Origin: Anaeromicropila populeti
Lineage (GTDB): Bacteria; Bacillota; Clostridia; Lachnospirales; Lachnospiraceae
Assembly (NCBI RefSeq): GCF_900112775.1
Contig: NZ_FOYZ01000011.1
Span: 62,001 to 126,000 of the forward strand
Length of the DNA stretch: 64,000 nucleotides
Direction: 5' to 3'
The position numbers and the translations under genes were made by a program. The notes beneath the pieces are model-generated. The model worked only from the letters and a program-made list of their open reading frames with translations, was not told the origin of the DNA and searched no databases. The first letter of the stretch is position 1. Each line of letters opens with the position of its first letter. Of the stretch, positions 1-8,109 are shown in pieces.

Positions 1-108
1 AAGACACAAATGGAAGTGGCAGATGAAATTCATATTTCCCAGGCACAGGTTAGCCGATTGGAAAAAACAGCTTTGAAAAATATGAAAAATTATTTATCTG
101 ACAAATAA
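1..108 (+). CDS. sigG: Forespore sigma factor SigG, C-terminal end only
   Basis: The window opens inside a gene; 35 residues and the stop are present. They hold the recognition helix of sigma region 4 (ISQAQVSRLEK), which binds the -35 element. The segment QMEVADEIHISQAQVSRLE closely matches the end of sporulation sigma-G from memory, and the YlmC/YmxH-type gene that follows is a usual neighbour of sigG. SigF is very similar in this region, so the choice of SigG rests partly on context. Sigma-G directs late forespore transcription, so the host is probably a spore former. Confidence 0.8.
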   Translation, partial: KTQMEVADEIHISQAQVSRLEKTALKNMKNYLSDK

Positions 109-109
109 A

Positions 110-159
110 TTGAGGTGTCAGACATATACTGTGATAAGAGGGTTATTTTGAGGTGTCAG
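110..159 (+). repeat. 12-bp direct repeat between sigG and the ylmC-like gene
   Basis: TTGAGGTGTCAG occurs at 110-121 and again at 148-159, 38 bp apart. The second copy contains the GAGGTG that serves as ribosome binding site for the next gene. The first copy has no start codon at a suitable distance. It may be a local duplication of the translation start region or a regulator site; the sequence alone does not decide. Confidence 0.5.
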
Positions 160-161
160 CC

Positions 162-419
162 TTGAGAATGTGTGAGCTGCGGGAAAAGGAAGTAATAAAT
201 GCTATTGACTGTCAGAGACTTGGATTTGTCTGTGACATCGAGTTTAATCTGGAATGTGGAAGAATTGAAAAATTGATTGTACCAGGACCATGCAAATTAT
301 TTGGTATTATTGGAAGAGAGTATGAATATATTATTGATTTCCGTTGTATAGTCCAGATTGGTCCAGATGTTATTTTAGTAGAAATTGATCCAGAAAAGGC
401 ACTTCATAAATGTTGTTAA
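162..419 (+). CDS. YlmC/YmxH family PRC-barrel sporulation protein
   Basis: An 85-residue protein beginning MRMCELREKEVINAID, the pattern of the YlmC/YmxH family (PRC-barrel fold), which in Bacillota sits near sigG and is linked to sporulation without a known biochemical role. The TTG at 162 is chosen because GAGGTG at 150-155 lies six bases upstream and the family begins with this M-R-x-C/S-E-L pattern. GTG at 153 would overlap that site, and ATG at 168 is farther from it. The protein has several cysteines, including a CC pair at the C-terminus. The stop codon overlaps the predicted nrdR promoter. Confidence 0.8.
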   Translation: MRMCELREKEVINAIDCQRLGFVCDIEFNLECGRIEKLIVPGPCKLFGIIGREYEYIIDFRCIVQIGPDVILVEIDPEKALHKCC

Positions 420-441
420 TAAAAATAAATTTTGGTATAAT
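413..441 (+). promoter_or_regulatory. Candidate sigma-A promoter for nrdR
   Basis: TTGTTA at 413-418, a 17-bp spacer and TATAAT at 436-441. The -35 box overlaps the stop codon of the preceding gene. The predicted transcript starts about 45 bases before nrdR. Confidence 0.6.
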
Positions 442-491
442 AAGCTTAGCGGAAGTCCGTATGTTTATGTAGTAATATCAGGAGGATAAAT

Positions 492-944
492 ATGAAGTGC
501 CCATTTTGTGGAGAGGACAATACAAGAGTAATTGATTCCAGACCAGCGGAGGACAACAGTTCTATCAGGAGAAGAAGACAGTGTGACAAGTGTCAGAAGC
601 GTTTTACAACATATGAGAAGGTTGAGGCAATTCCCTTGGTTGTTATAAAAAAAGACTTAAACAGAGAATCCTATGACAGGGCCAAGATTGAAGCAGGTGT
701 TTTTCGCTCTTGTCATAAAAGACCGATTTCGGTGGATCAAATCAATTGTCTGGTGGATGAAGTGGAAACAGCAATTTTCAATTTGGAAGAAAAGGAGATT
801 GCAAGTTCTAAGATTGGTGAAATTCTAATGGAAAAATTAAAAGAGCTGGATCCAGTAGCATATGTTCGTTTTGCATCTGTTTATCGTGAATTTAAAGATG
901 TAAATACTTTCATGGATGAATTGAAAAAAATTCTAGACAATTAA
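492..944 (+). CDS. nrdR: Transcriptional repressor NrdR
   Basis: 150 residues, the usual length of the family. An N-terminal zinc ribbon carries two CxxC pairs (CPFC at residues 3-6 and CDKC at about 31-34), followed by RFTTYE. The rest is an ATP-cone that senses ATP/dATP. NrdR represses ribonucleotide reductase genes when dATP is high. AGGAGG lies eight to nine bases before the ATG. The gene has its own promoter overlapping the preceding stop codon. No ribonucleotide reductase gene is in the window. Confidence 0.95.
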   Translation: MKCPFCGEDNTRVIDSRPAEDNSSIRRRRQCDKCQKRFTTYEKVEAIPLVVIKKDLNRESYDRAKIEAGVFRSCHKRPISVDQINCLVDEVETAIFNLEEKEIASSKIGEILMEKLKELDPVAYVRFASVYREFKDVNTFMDELKKILDN

Positions 945-1009
945 ATTCTAAATTGTTATACTAAACATAGATGATATGCTTTCATTGGGAGAACAATGAA
1001 AGGAGTACT

Positions 1010-2545
1010 ATGTTTAGTAAATCTTATAGTGCAGTAATTCAGGGAATTACTGCATCTGTGATTCAAGTCGAAGCAGATTTAAGTGATGGACTGCCAGTGT
1101 TCCAGCTCGTAGGATACTTGGGGTCTGCTGTAAAGGAAGCAAAAGATCGGGTTCGGCTTTCCATTAAAAATTCCGGATATAAAATTCCAGCAAAAAGAAT
1201 TACGGTCAATTTGTCGCCAGCAGATATGAGAAAAGAGGGGACAACCTTTGATCTAGCAATTGCAATTTCTATTTTAATCAGCATTGGAGTTATTGTTAAT
1301 AAAAACACGAATGAAGTAGTGTTTATTGGAGAATTGAGTTTAGATGGCTCTATAAAAAGAGTAAACGGAGTATTACCCATTGTATATGAAGCAAAAAGAA
1401 AAGGCTTTATTAGTTGTATTGTGCCTAAAGAAAATGAAGGGGAGGCTGCTGTAGTAGAGGGGATAGGGGTTTTTGGAGCTTCTCATCTGCTAGAAGTAGT
1501 GCGGCATATTAATGGGGAGAAACTGATTCCGCCTACTACATATCAATTGAAGAGAATGAAAAAACAATCTGAAGCAGAAAAATCTGATTTTAGTGAAGTA
1601 ATAGGTCAGAGTTTAATGAAGAGGGCGGCAGAGATTGCTGTGGCAGGCCAGCATAATCTGATGATGATTGGACCGCCTGGTTCTGGTAAAACCATGCTTG
1701 CACAACGAATGCCTACAATTATGCCAGAGCTTTCATTTGAGGAAGCTATGGAAATATCTCAGATATACAGCATTTCAGGAATGCTTAATTCTAATTTTTC
1801 TTTTGTTTCTCAAAGACCATTTCGTGCACCACATCATACTATTACACCTTCTGCACTTGCAGGAGGAGGGAGCATACCAAAGCCAGGAGAAATTAGTTTT
1901 GCCAACGGAGGAGTTTTGTTTTTGGATGAGCTTCCTGAATTTAGCCGGGAGGCAGTTGAAGTACTGCGGCAGCCTCTGGAGGAACGTAAAATTACAATTT
2001 CTCGTCTAAACGCAGTTTTTACATATCCATCTTCGTTTATGCTTGTTGCAGCCATGAATGCCTGTCCATGTGGATATTATCCAAATAGAACAAAATGTCA
2101 GTGTTCAGAACACCAGATTAAAAAATATGTAGGGAAAATTAGTCAGGCTCTTTGGGATAGAATCGATTTAACTGCGGAGGCGGTAGAAGTGAATTACAAG
2201 GAGTTTATGTATGAAACGTCTATAGAATCATCACAAGCAATACGAGAAAGAGTGACCCGTGCAAGGGAGATACAGACTGAGCGATATAAATATCTTCCTA
2301 TTCGTTTTAATTCCCAGCTATCTCCCAACCTGATGAAACGGTATTGTGGTCTTGGAAAGGAGAGCGAAAAATATTTAGAAACTATGTACCAAAAGCTAAA
2401 AATGTCGGTTCGTTCTTACCATAGAACATTGAAGGTGGCAAGAACAATTGCTGATTTGGACAGTTCCAGAAATATTGAAAAGGAGCATATACAGGAAGCA
2501 ACCTTTTATCGCGTAACTGATAAAAAGCATTTTGAAATGGAGTGA
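1010..2545 (+). CDS. comM: ComM/YifB family AAA+ ATPase (Mg-chelatase-like)
   Basis: A 511-residue protein. The N-terminal third is the LonB-like ChlI domain, the middle is an AAA+ module with Walker A GPPGSGKT and Walker B VLFLDELPEF, and the C-terminal Mg-chelatase domain has a cysteine cluster (CPCGYYP, then CQC). In Gram-negative bacteria ComM is a hexameric helicase that extends branch migration in natural transformation. Its direct coupling to dprA fits a role in DNA uptake or recombination. The start at 1010 is chosen for AAAGGAG at 999-1005; an in-frame ATG at 971 lacks a good site. Confidence 0.9.
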   Translation: MFSKSYSAVIQGITASVIQVEADLSDGLPVFQLVGYLGSAVKEAKDRVRLSIKNSGYKIPAKRITVNLSPADMRKEGTTFDLAIAISILISIGVIVNKNTNEVVFIGELSLDGSIKRVNGVLPIVYEAKRKGFISCIVPKENEGEAAVVEGIGVFGASHLLEVVRHINGEKLIPPTTYQLKRMKKQSEAEKSDFSEVIGQSLMKRAAEIAVAGQHNLMMIGPPGSGKTMLAQRMPTIMPELSFEEAMEISQIYSISGMLNSNFSFVSQRPFRAPHHTITPSALAGGGSIPKPGEISFANGGVLFLDELPEFSREAVEVLRQPLEERKITISRLNAVFTYPSSFMLVAAMNACPCGYYPNRTKCQCSEHQIKKYVGKISQALWDRIDLTAEAVEVNYKEFMYETSIESSQAIRERVTRAREIQTERYKYLPIRFNSQLSPNLMKRYCGLGKESEKYLETMYQKLKMSVRSYHRTLKVARTIADLDSSRNIEKEHIQEATFYRVTDKKHFEME

Positions 2546-2549
2546 AGCT

Positions 2550-3641
2550 ATGAATTTAACAAAACAAGAACTTTGGTTCTGGATGGTAAGTATCAAAGGA
2601 ATTGGAACAGGAAGAATAGATAAATTATTGTCACATTTTCATTCACCTGAGGAAATTTATCTAGCTGGGAAAAAGGAACTGCTTTCTATTGGGGGAATCG
2701 GAGAAAAATGTGCTGATGCTCTCGTAAATAGCAGAAAAGAGGAGAAAATTCATAAAGAATACATGGAACTGCAAAGAGAAGGAATTACGTTTCTCACAAA
2801 AGAAAGCTTAGAATATCCAGATAAGCTGCGCCATTTCGGAGGGGCACCCTATGGACTGTATGTGAAAGGAAAAATTCCTGAAAATGATAAAATAACAATT
2901 GCGGTTATAGGGGCAAGAAATTGTACCAGTTATGGACGAGAAATAGCAAATTACTTTGGAAAGTGTCTCGCAGAATCGGGGGTTCAAGTAATAAGCGGCC
3001 TTGCCAGAGGAATAGATAGTCATGCCCATCGTGGGGTAATTTCTGTTGGAGGGGAAACGTTTGCTGTGCTGGGAAGCGGAATTAATGTTTGTTATCCACC
3101 AGAACACATTAAATTATACAACGAAATTTTAAAAAAAGGAGGAATTTTATCCGAATATGGATGGAATGAACCACCGTTTGCTCAAAACTTTCCAGCCAGA
3201 AACCGGATTATCAGCGGTTTATCAGATGGAATACTAGTAGTAGAGGCAAAAGAAAGAAGTGGTTCCTTTATCACAGTGGATTTTGGATTAGAGCAAGGAA
3301 AAGATATTTTTACAGTGCCTGGACGAATTTTTGATCCACTAAGCTTCGGGTGCAATTGGCTTGCACAGTCTGGTGCAAAAATAGTAACAACACCACAGGA
3401 TATACTAGAGGAATACGGAATCAAATTGAACAAGAAAAGGGGGAAAGAAAAAGCAGATAAACTTGGAGAAAAAGAAAAATTAGTAATGGAGTGCATAAAT
3501 CTGGAGGCGGTACATATGAATGAAATTGTAGAGAAGGTTCATATTCCCCTTATTGAGGTTATGGATTTGGTAGTATCATTAGAGTTAATGGGACTAATCA
3601 GACAGACATCAAAAAATTATTACATCAGGATTATACAGTAA
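2550..3641 (+). CDS. dprA: DNA processing protein DprA (Smf)
   Basis: 363 residues. An N-terminal SAM-like helical region with helix-hairpin-helix character precedes the Rossmann domain (VIGARNCTSYGREIA; ISGLARGIDSHAH; GSGINVCYPPEH) that binds single-stranded DNA. A small winged-helix domain closes the protein. DprA loads RecA on incoming DNA. The ATG at 2550 is chosen because GGAG at 2539-2542 lies seven bases upstream; the in-frame ATG at 2532 has no site. The start sits four bases after the comM stop, so the two are probably co-translated. Confidence 0.95.
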   Translation: MNLTKQELWFWMVSIKGIGTGRIDKLLSHFHSPEEIYLAGKKELLSIGGIGEKCADALVNSRKEEKIHKEYMELQREGITFLTKESLEYPDKLRHFGGAPYGLYVKGKIPENDKITIAVIGARNCTSYGREIANYFGKCLAESGVQVISGLARGIDSHAHRGVISVGGETFAVLGSGINVCYPPEHIKLYNEILKKGGILSEYGWNEPPFAQNFPARNRIISGLSDGILVVEAKERSGSFITVDFGLEQGKDIFTVPGRIFDPLSFGCNWLAQSGAKIVTTPQDILEEYGIKLNKKRGKEKADKLGEKEKLVMECINLEAVHMNEIVEKVHIPLIEVMDLVVSLELMGLIRQTSKNYYIRIIQ

Positions 3642-3650
3642 AATAGTTAT

Positions 3651-3681
3651 GGCGGAAAGGTGAGGGGAAATTCCGCCTTTT
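3651..3681 (+). terminator. Possible intrinsic terminator after dprA
   Basis: GGCGGAA at 3651-3657 pairs with TTCCGCC at 3671-3677 around a 13-base loop and is followed by four T. The stem is only seven base pairs and the T-run short, so it may be leaky. Confidence 0.5.
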
Positions 3682-3802
3682 GCAGAAAAAGTAAGATGAT
3701 ATTTTTTAGAAACAAAGCATACATATTTGGTGAAAAATGTTTTTCTTCTTATATTTACATACTATTACATCAACTGGAATTTTTGAAAAATAAAAATATA
3801 AC

Positions 3803-3831
3803 TTGAAACCGTTTAGGAAATGGTGTATGCT
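3803..3831 (+). promoter_or_regulatory. Candidate topA promoter
   Basis: TTGAAA at 3803-3808, a 17-bp spacer and TATGCT at 3826-3831. A start near 3838 would give an 87-base leader to topA. It would also place the ATG of the small reading frame at 3834 just outside the transcript. Confidence 0.35.
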
Positions 3832-3833
3832 TA

Positions 3834-3920
3834 ATGAAGTTTTACGGAATTGGAAAATATGATTTTTACAAAAGAGAATATGATGGTGAATCATATTACA
3901 GAGTTTATATAAGGGAGTGA
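3834..3920 (+). CDS. Possible tyrosine-rich 28-residue leader peptide before topA
   Basis: A short open frame, ATG at 3834 and TGA at 3918-3920, ending five bases before the topA start. Seven of its 28 residues are tyrosine and it begins MKFYGIGKYDFYKREYDG. Its end overlaps the topA ribosome binding site (GGGAG), which would suit translational coupling. Against it, the only upstream site (AGGA at 3815-3818) is too distant, and the best promoter would start transcription just after the ATG. It may be chance in an AT-rich leader. Confidence 0.2.
   Translation: MKFYGIGKYDFYKREYDGESYYRVYIRE
3877..3897 (+). repeat. Inverted repeat in the topA leader
   Basis: AATATGAT at 3877-3884 and ATCATATT at 3890-3897 form a perfect 8-bp stem around GGTGA. 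No T-run follows. It lies 28 bases before the topA start and could be an operator or an RNA hairpin near the ribosome binding site. Confidence 0.4.
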
Positions 3921-3924
3921 TGAT

Positions 3925-5985
3925 ATGCCGAAGTATCTAGTGATTGTTGAATCACCTGCCAAGGCAAAAACAATTAAAAAATTTCTTGGAACTAATTATG
4001 AGGTGTTGGCTTCTAATGGTCACGTCAGGGACCTTCCAAAGAGTAAGCTGGGCATAGATGTGGATAATGAGTTTGAACCATATTATATTACGATTCGTGG
4101 AAAGGGAGAACTGCTTGCTAAGCTGCGGAAAGAGGTAAAAAAGGCAGATAAGGTTTATCTTGCCACTGACCCAGATCGGGAGGGAGAGGCAATTTCCTGG
4201 CATCTGTCCCAGGCATTGAATTTAGGGGATAGAACCAACAATCGAATTACTTTTAATGAAATTACCAAAAATGCAGTAAAGAATTCAATTAAACAGGCGA
4301 GAAACATTGATATGGATATGGTTTACTCCCAGCAGGCAAGAAGAATGATTGACCGTATGGTTGGATATGGGATAAGTCCTTTGCTTTGGGCAAAGGTTAA
4401 AAGAGGATTAAGTGCAGGAAGAGTGCAGTCAGTTGCGCTACGGATAATTTGCGATAGAGAAGAAGAAATTAATGCATTTGTTCCAGAGGAATACTGGACT
4501 CTGGAAGCGGATTTTAATGTGCAGGGACAGAAGAAACCATTACGTGCTAAATTTTACGGAAAAGATGGAAAGAAGTTAGTGATTCAAAATGAACAACAGG
4601 TGAATGAGATTTTAAGTGAGCTTGAAAAGGTTTCTTTTCAGGTAACTGACATAAAAAAGGGTGAGAGAATAAGGAAAGCGCCTATTCCTTTTACAACAAG
4701 TACGTTACAGCAGGAAGCGGCAAAGGTACTTAATTTTTCAACCCAGAAAACCATGAGACTGGCACAGCAGCTTTATGAAGGCGTTGATGTGAAAGGGAAG
4801 GGGACAATTGGTCTTATTACCTATCTGCGTACAGATTCTACTAGAATTTCAGAAGAAGCTGACCAGGATGCCCGCAATTTTGTTGAAAATCATTTTGGGG
4901 CTGATTTTGTTGCTACGACTGAAAGAATTCAAAAAAATACGGAAAAGAAGATTCAGGATGCCCATGAGGCAATCAGACCCACTTATGTTGAACTTACCCC
5001 TACAATAGTCAAGGAATCTCTGGCAAGAGATCAGTTCCGGTTATATCAGCTCATCTGGAAGAGATTTGTTGCAAGCAGAATGCAGCCAGCAAAATATGAG
5101 ACTACATCAGTAAAAATAGATGGAGGGGCTTATCGTTTTACCGCATCTGCATCTAAGCTTGTTTTTGAAGGTTTTATGAATGTTTATGTATCAGAAGAGG
5201 ATAAAGAGTTAACGGGAACATTGGCAGGGACAATCACAGAAAATGCAAAGATTGAATTGTCTGAATATTTTAAAAATCAGCATTTTACACAGCCGCCAGC
5301 TCATTTTACGGAAGCTTCCCTTGTAAAAACTTTGGAGGAACAGGGAATTGGTCGTCCTAGCACATATGCACCAACAATTACAACAATTATAGCAAGAAGA
5401 TATGTAGCAAAAGAAGATAAAAATTTATATGTCACAGAACTTGGTGAAGTTGTAAATGCAATTATGAAAACTTCATTTGCAAGTATTGTTGATGTGAACT
5501 TTACAGCGAATCTAGAAGCATTGCTGGATAGAGTTGAGGATGGATCGGTTACATGGAAAACAGTAGTGAGCAATTTTTATCCTGATTTACATGAAGCCGT
5601 TATTCTGGCAGAAAATGAACTGGAACAGGTTAAAATAGAAGATGAAGTCAGTGATGTGATATGTGAACAATGCGGTAAGAATATGGTTATAAAATATGGA
5701 CCTCACGGTAAGTTTTTAGCGTGTCCAGGTTTTCCAGAATGCAGAACTACAAAGCCGTATTTTGAAAAAATAGGCGTAGAGTGTCCGTTGTGTGGAAAGG
5801 AAATTGTAATCCGCAAGACGAAAAAGGGTAGAAAATACTTTGGATGTGAGGATAATCCTAATTGTGAGTTTATGTCTTGGCAGAAGCCTACAAAGGAGAA
5901 ATGCCCAAAATGCGGAAGTATTATGATTGAAAAGGGAGCCAAAGTAGTATGTGCAAATGAAAAATGTGGTTACATTAAAGAGTAG
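3925..5985 (+). CDS. topA: DNA topoisomerase I
   Basis: 686 residues, typical of Bacillota TopA. The N-terminal Toprim domain has VIVESPAKAKTI and the acidic TDPDREGEA motif (about residues 81-89). The catalytic tyrosine is Y300 in GLITYLRTDS. The C-terminus carries three four-cysteine zinc modules (CEQC...C; CPLC...C; CPKC...C). The enzyme relaxes negative supercoils through a 5'-phosphotyrosine intermediate. GGGAG lies nine bases before the ATG. In B. subtilis trmFO, a recombinase gene and clpQY follow before codY; here topA is followed directly by codY. Confidence 0.97.
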   Translation: MPKYLVIVESPAKAKTIKKFLGTNYEVLASNGHVRDLPKSKLGIDVDNEFEPYYITIRGKGELLAKLRKEVKKADKVYLATDPDREGEAISWHLSQALNLGDRTNNRITFNEITKNAVKNSIKQARNIDMDMVYSQQARRMIDRMVGYGISPLLWAKVKRGLSAGRVQSVALRIICDREEEINAFVPEEYWTLEADFNVQGQKKPLRAKFYGKDGKKLVIQNEQQVNEILSELEKVSFQVTDIKKGERIRKAPIPFTTSTLQQEAAKVLNFSTQKTMRLAQQLYEGVDVKGKGTIGLITYLRTDSTRISEEADQDARNFVENHFGADFVATTERIQKNTEKKIQDAHEAIRPTYVELTPTIVKESLARDQFRLYQLIWKRFVASRMQPAKYETTSVKIDGGAYRFTASASKLVFEGFMNVYVSEEDKELTGTLAGTITENAKIELSEYFKNQHFTQPPAHFTEASLVKTLEEQGIGRPSTYAPTITTIIARRYVAKEDKNLYVTELGEVVNAIMKTSFASIVDVNFTANLEALLDRVEDGSVTWKTVVSNFYPDLHEAVILAENELEQVKIEDEVSDVICEQCGKNMVIKYGPHGKFLACPGFPECRTTKPYFEKIGVECPLCGKEIVIRKTKKGRKYFGCEDNPNCEFMSWQKPTKEKCPKCGSIMIEKGAKVVCANEKCGYIKE

Positions 5986-5991
5986 GGGATA

Positions 5992-6024
5992 TGCGGTAGA
6001 TGAGAGTTTATGTCATCTGCCGCA
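5992..6024 (+). terminator. Strong hairpin after topA, without a T-run
   Basis: TGCGGTAGATGA at 5992-6003 pairs with TCATCTGCCGCA at 6013-6024, twelve base pairs with one G-U, around a nine-base loop. It begins seven bases after the topA stop. No U-tract follows, so it is more likely a 3'-end-protecting or Rho/processing hairpin than a classical intrinsic terminator. Confidence 0.5.
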
Positions 6025-6049
6025 GAATACTGTAAATGTATGGATTTGA

Positions 6050-6078
6050 TTGACAAGTATAGTCCGATAAGGTAAACT
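6050..6078 (+). promoter_or_regulatory. Candidate codY promoter P1
   Basis: TTGACA (perfect) at 6050-6055, a 17-bp spacer and TAAACT at 6073-6078. Transcription from here would cross the CodY box at 6114-6128. Confidence 0.5.
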
Positions 6079-6113
6079 AGATATTGTTAAGAATGAATTT
6101 CAGCTATTTTTTC

Positions 6114-6128
6114 TATTTTTTGAAAATT
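6114..6128 (+). promoter_or_regulatory. CodY box before codY
   Basis: The 15-mer at 6114-6128 matches the CodY consensus AATTTTCWGAAAATT at 13 of 15 positions, with mismatches at positions 1 and 7. It lies downstream of P1 and just upstream of P2. This suggests that CodY represses its own gene, as reported in other Bacillota. Confidence 0.6.
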
Positions 6129-6150
6129 AGGCAAAATAACCAAACGAGTA

Positions 6151-6179
6151 TTGTTTTTATGGACACAATATGTTAAAAT
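6151..6179 (+). promoter_or_regulatory. Candidate codY promoter P2, extended -10
   Basis: TGTTAAAAT at 6171-6179 is an extended -10 element (TG, one base, TAAAAT). TTGTTT at 6151-6156 is a weak -35 at 17-bp spacing. Transcription would start about 50 bases before codY. Confidence 0.55.
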
Positions 6180-6235
6180 GAATAGGAAATTGTAATAGCG
6201 AACTATAGATTAAGTTGGATTACAGGAGGTTTCTT

Positions 6236-7015
6236 ATGGGTGTAGAATTACTAGACAAAACAAGAAAGATTAACAAATTGTTACATAATAATAATTCACA
6301 TAAGGTTGTTTTTAATGACATTTGCAGCGTATTAAGTGACACATTAGAATCAAATGTTCTTGTAATCAGTAAAAAGGGAAAGGTGCTTGGAATTCATAAT
6401 CGAAAAGATATTGCTGAAATAAAGGAACTGATTAAAGATAGTGTTGGTGGACATATTGATTTGCTGCTTAACGAACGGTTTCTTAATGTCCTTTCGACAA
6501 AAGAAAATGTTAATTTAGAAACACTAGGCTTTCAGTTTGATGGAATGGACGGTTATTCAGCAATTATTACTCCGATTAACATTGCTGGGGAACGATTAGG
6601 GACTTTATTCCTATATAAATGTTTTGCTCAATATGTTATAGATGATATTATACTAAGTGAATATGGAACTACAGTTGTTGGTTTGGAAATGCTTCGTTCA
6701 GTAAATGAAGAGAGTGCTGAAGAAAGCAGGAAGATTCAGATTGTCAAATCAGCAATTGGAACATTGTCTTTTTCTGAACTAGAAGCGATTACCCACATCT
6801 TCGAGGAACTAAAGGGGAGTGAGGGGATCCTGGTAGCTAGTAAGATTGCAGATCGGGTTGGAATTACCAGATCTGTTATTGTAAATGCCTTAAGGAAATT
6901 TGAAAGTGCCGGTGTTATTGAATCCAGGTCTTCGGGAATGAAAGGAACTTATATCAAAGTACTAAACGATGTAGTTTTCGATGAATTAGAGAGACTGAAG
7001 AAGGACTCATACTAA
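6236..7015 (+). CDS. codY: Global nutritional regulator CodY
   Basis: 259 residues, the same length as B. subtilis CodY. The N-terminal GAF domain senses branched-chain amino acids. The C-terminal winged helix-turn-helix includes SKIADRVGITRSVIVNALRK and a GMKGTYIKVLN wing. CodY with GTP and isoleucine/valine represses genes not needed in rich conditions. AGGAGGT at 6224-6230 fixes the ATG at 6236; an in-frame upstream ATG at 6215 has no site. It directly precedes the flagellar operon, as in B. subtilis. Confidence 0.97.
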   Translation: MGVELLDKTRKINKLLHNNNSHKVVFNDICSVLSDTLESNVLVISKKGKVLGIHNRKDIAEIKELIKDSVGGHIDLLLNERFLNVLSTKENVNLETLGFQFDGMDGYSAIITPINIAGERLGTLFLYKCFAQYVIDDIILSEYGTTVVGLEMLRSVNEESAEESRKIQIVKSAIGTLSFSELEAITHIFEELKGSEGILVASKIADRVGITRSVIVNALRKFESAGVIESRSSGMKGTYIKVLNDVVFDELERLKKDSY

Positions 7016-7115
7016 CAAGAAACAGGGGTTAATGGGTAAGCATTCATGACTCCTTTCTTATACACAGGCATTTCTTTTTTTGTAAAGCTAGTTTGGTGAG
7101 AAAACTAAATATTTC

Positions 7116-7143
7116 TTGTGTTTTAATATTTTTTTAGTATAAT
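7116..7143 (+). promoter_or_regulatory. Candidate sigma-A promoter of the fla/che operon
   Basis: TTGTGT at 7116-7121, a 16-bp spacer and a perfect TATAAT at 7138-7143. The start would lie about 20 bases before flgB. No sigma-D (TAAA-N15-GCCGATAT) element was found between codY and flgB. Confidence 0.55.
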
Positions 7144-7168
7144 TATTATAGGGAAAGGATGTGACAGA

Positions 7169-7558
7169 GTGGTTAGTTCAGATATGTTTAGTTATGTTAA
7201 TGTTTTGGGACAGGCAGCCAGTGCCAACTGGTCAAGAATGGAAGTATTGAATAATAATATAGCAAATGCAAGCACTCCAAACTATAAAAGAAAAGATGTT
7301 CAGTTTGAATCTTATCTTTTGGCAGAAGTTGCAGGGGGAGATTCGCTGGATGAAAATATTAAAAATATTGATCTTAGCACGATTAATGCAACCACTTATA
7401 TAGATCAGTCAAATCTTAGTTATAGATATGATGGGAACAATGTAAATATTGAAACAGAAAATGCTGAACTGGCTAAAGCACAAATCCGGTATCAGACGTT
7501 GCTGGATTCTATGACGAATGAGTATAGCAGAATCAGAACAGCACTTACAAAATCCTAG
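7169..7558 (+). CDS. flgB: Flagellar proximal rod protein FlgB
   Basis: 129 residues, the usual size. The N-terminal rod signature is ASANWSRMEVLNNNIANASTPNYKRKDV, given here in outline by NNNIANASTPNYKR, and the C-terminal helix closes the coiled core. FlgB forms part of the proximal rod in the cell envelope. GTG at 7169 is chosen because AAAGGA at 7154-7159 lies nine bases upstream; ATG at 7184 would be too far from it. It is the first gene of the fla/che operon. A 100-base gap to flgC shows no clear signal. Confidence 0.93.
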   Translation: MVSSDMFSYVNVLGQAASANWSRMEVLNNNIANASTPNYKRKDVQFESYLLAEVAGGDSLDENIKNIDLSTINATTYIDQSNLSYRYDGNNVNIETENAELAKAQIRYQTLLDSMTNEYSRIRTALTKS

Positions 7559-7658
7559 CAGGAAGCTTGTGCAATAACGAATGTCTAAATGGATAATAGC
7601 AGTTTATCGGGATAGCTTTCGGTCTGAATGATGAAAACAATGGAAAGGGGAGAATGAA

Positions 7659-8096
7659 ATGTCGGTTTTTGGAAGTATGGACATTAGCTCCAGTGGATTA
7701 ACAGCACAAAGATTGCGTATGGATGTAATTTCCCAGAATATTGCAAATGTAAACACAACTCGTGATGAAAATGGAAATGTTTATAGAAGAAAATCTGTTG
7801 TTTTTGCAGAAAAGGACATCACTTGTTTTTCGGATGCATTGAGCAGGGCATCTGGAACAGTTGGTGATGGAGTAAAAGTGGTTGAAATTGTTGAGGATAC
7901 CAATACAGAACTAAAAAAGGTATATGACCCTTCACATCCAGATGCAGATGAAGAGGGATATGTATCTTATCCTAATGTTAATACAGTAACAGAAATGACA
8001 GATTTAATTGATGCCAGCAGAGCCTATGAGGCTAATATAACAGCGTTTAATGCAGCAAAGAACTTAGCGGTTCAAACGTTACAAATGGGTAAATAG
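7659..8096 (+). CDS. flgC: Flagellar basal-body rod protein FlgC
   Basis: 145 residues. It begins with the rod/hook motif SSSGLTAQRLRMDVISQNIA and ends with the paired helix motif SRAYEANITAFNAAKNL typical of FlgC. It forms the proximal rod with FlgB and FlgF/G homologues. The ribosome binding site is GGGGAG. It sits between flgB and fliE as in B. subtilis. Confidence 0.95.
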   Translation: MSVFGSMDISSSGLTAQRLRMDVISQNIANVNTTRDENGNVYRRKSVVFAEKDITCFSDALSRASGTVGDGVKVVEIVEDTNTELKKVYDPSHPDADEEGYVSYPNVNTVTEMTDLIDASRAYEANITAFNAAKNLAVQTLQMGK

Positions 8097-8109
8097 TGGA
8101 GGGTAAGGT

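Noticed and set aside
3777-3791. CodY-box-like sequence before topA
   Set aside because: It matches only 11 of 15 positions, likely by chance in AT-rich DNA.
6063-6070. TCCGATAA, similar to the sigma-28 -10 element
   Set aside because: No TAAA lies 15 bases upstream, and the stretch is the spacer of a better TTGACA promoter.
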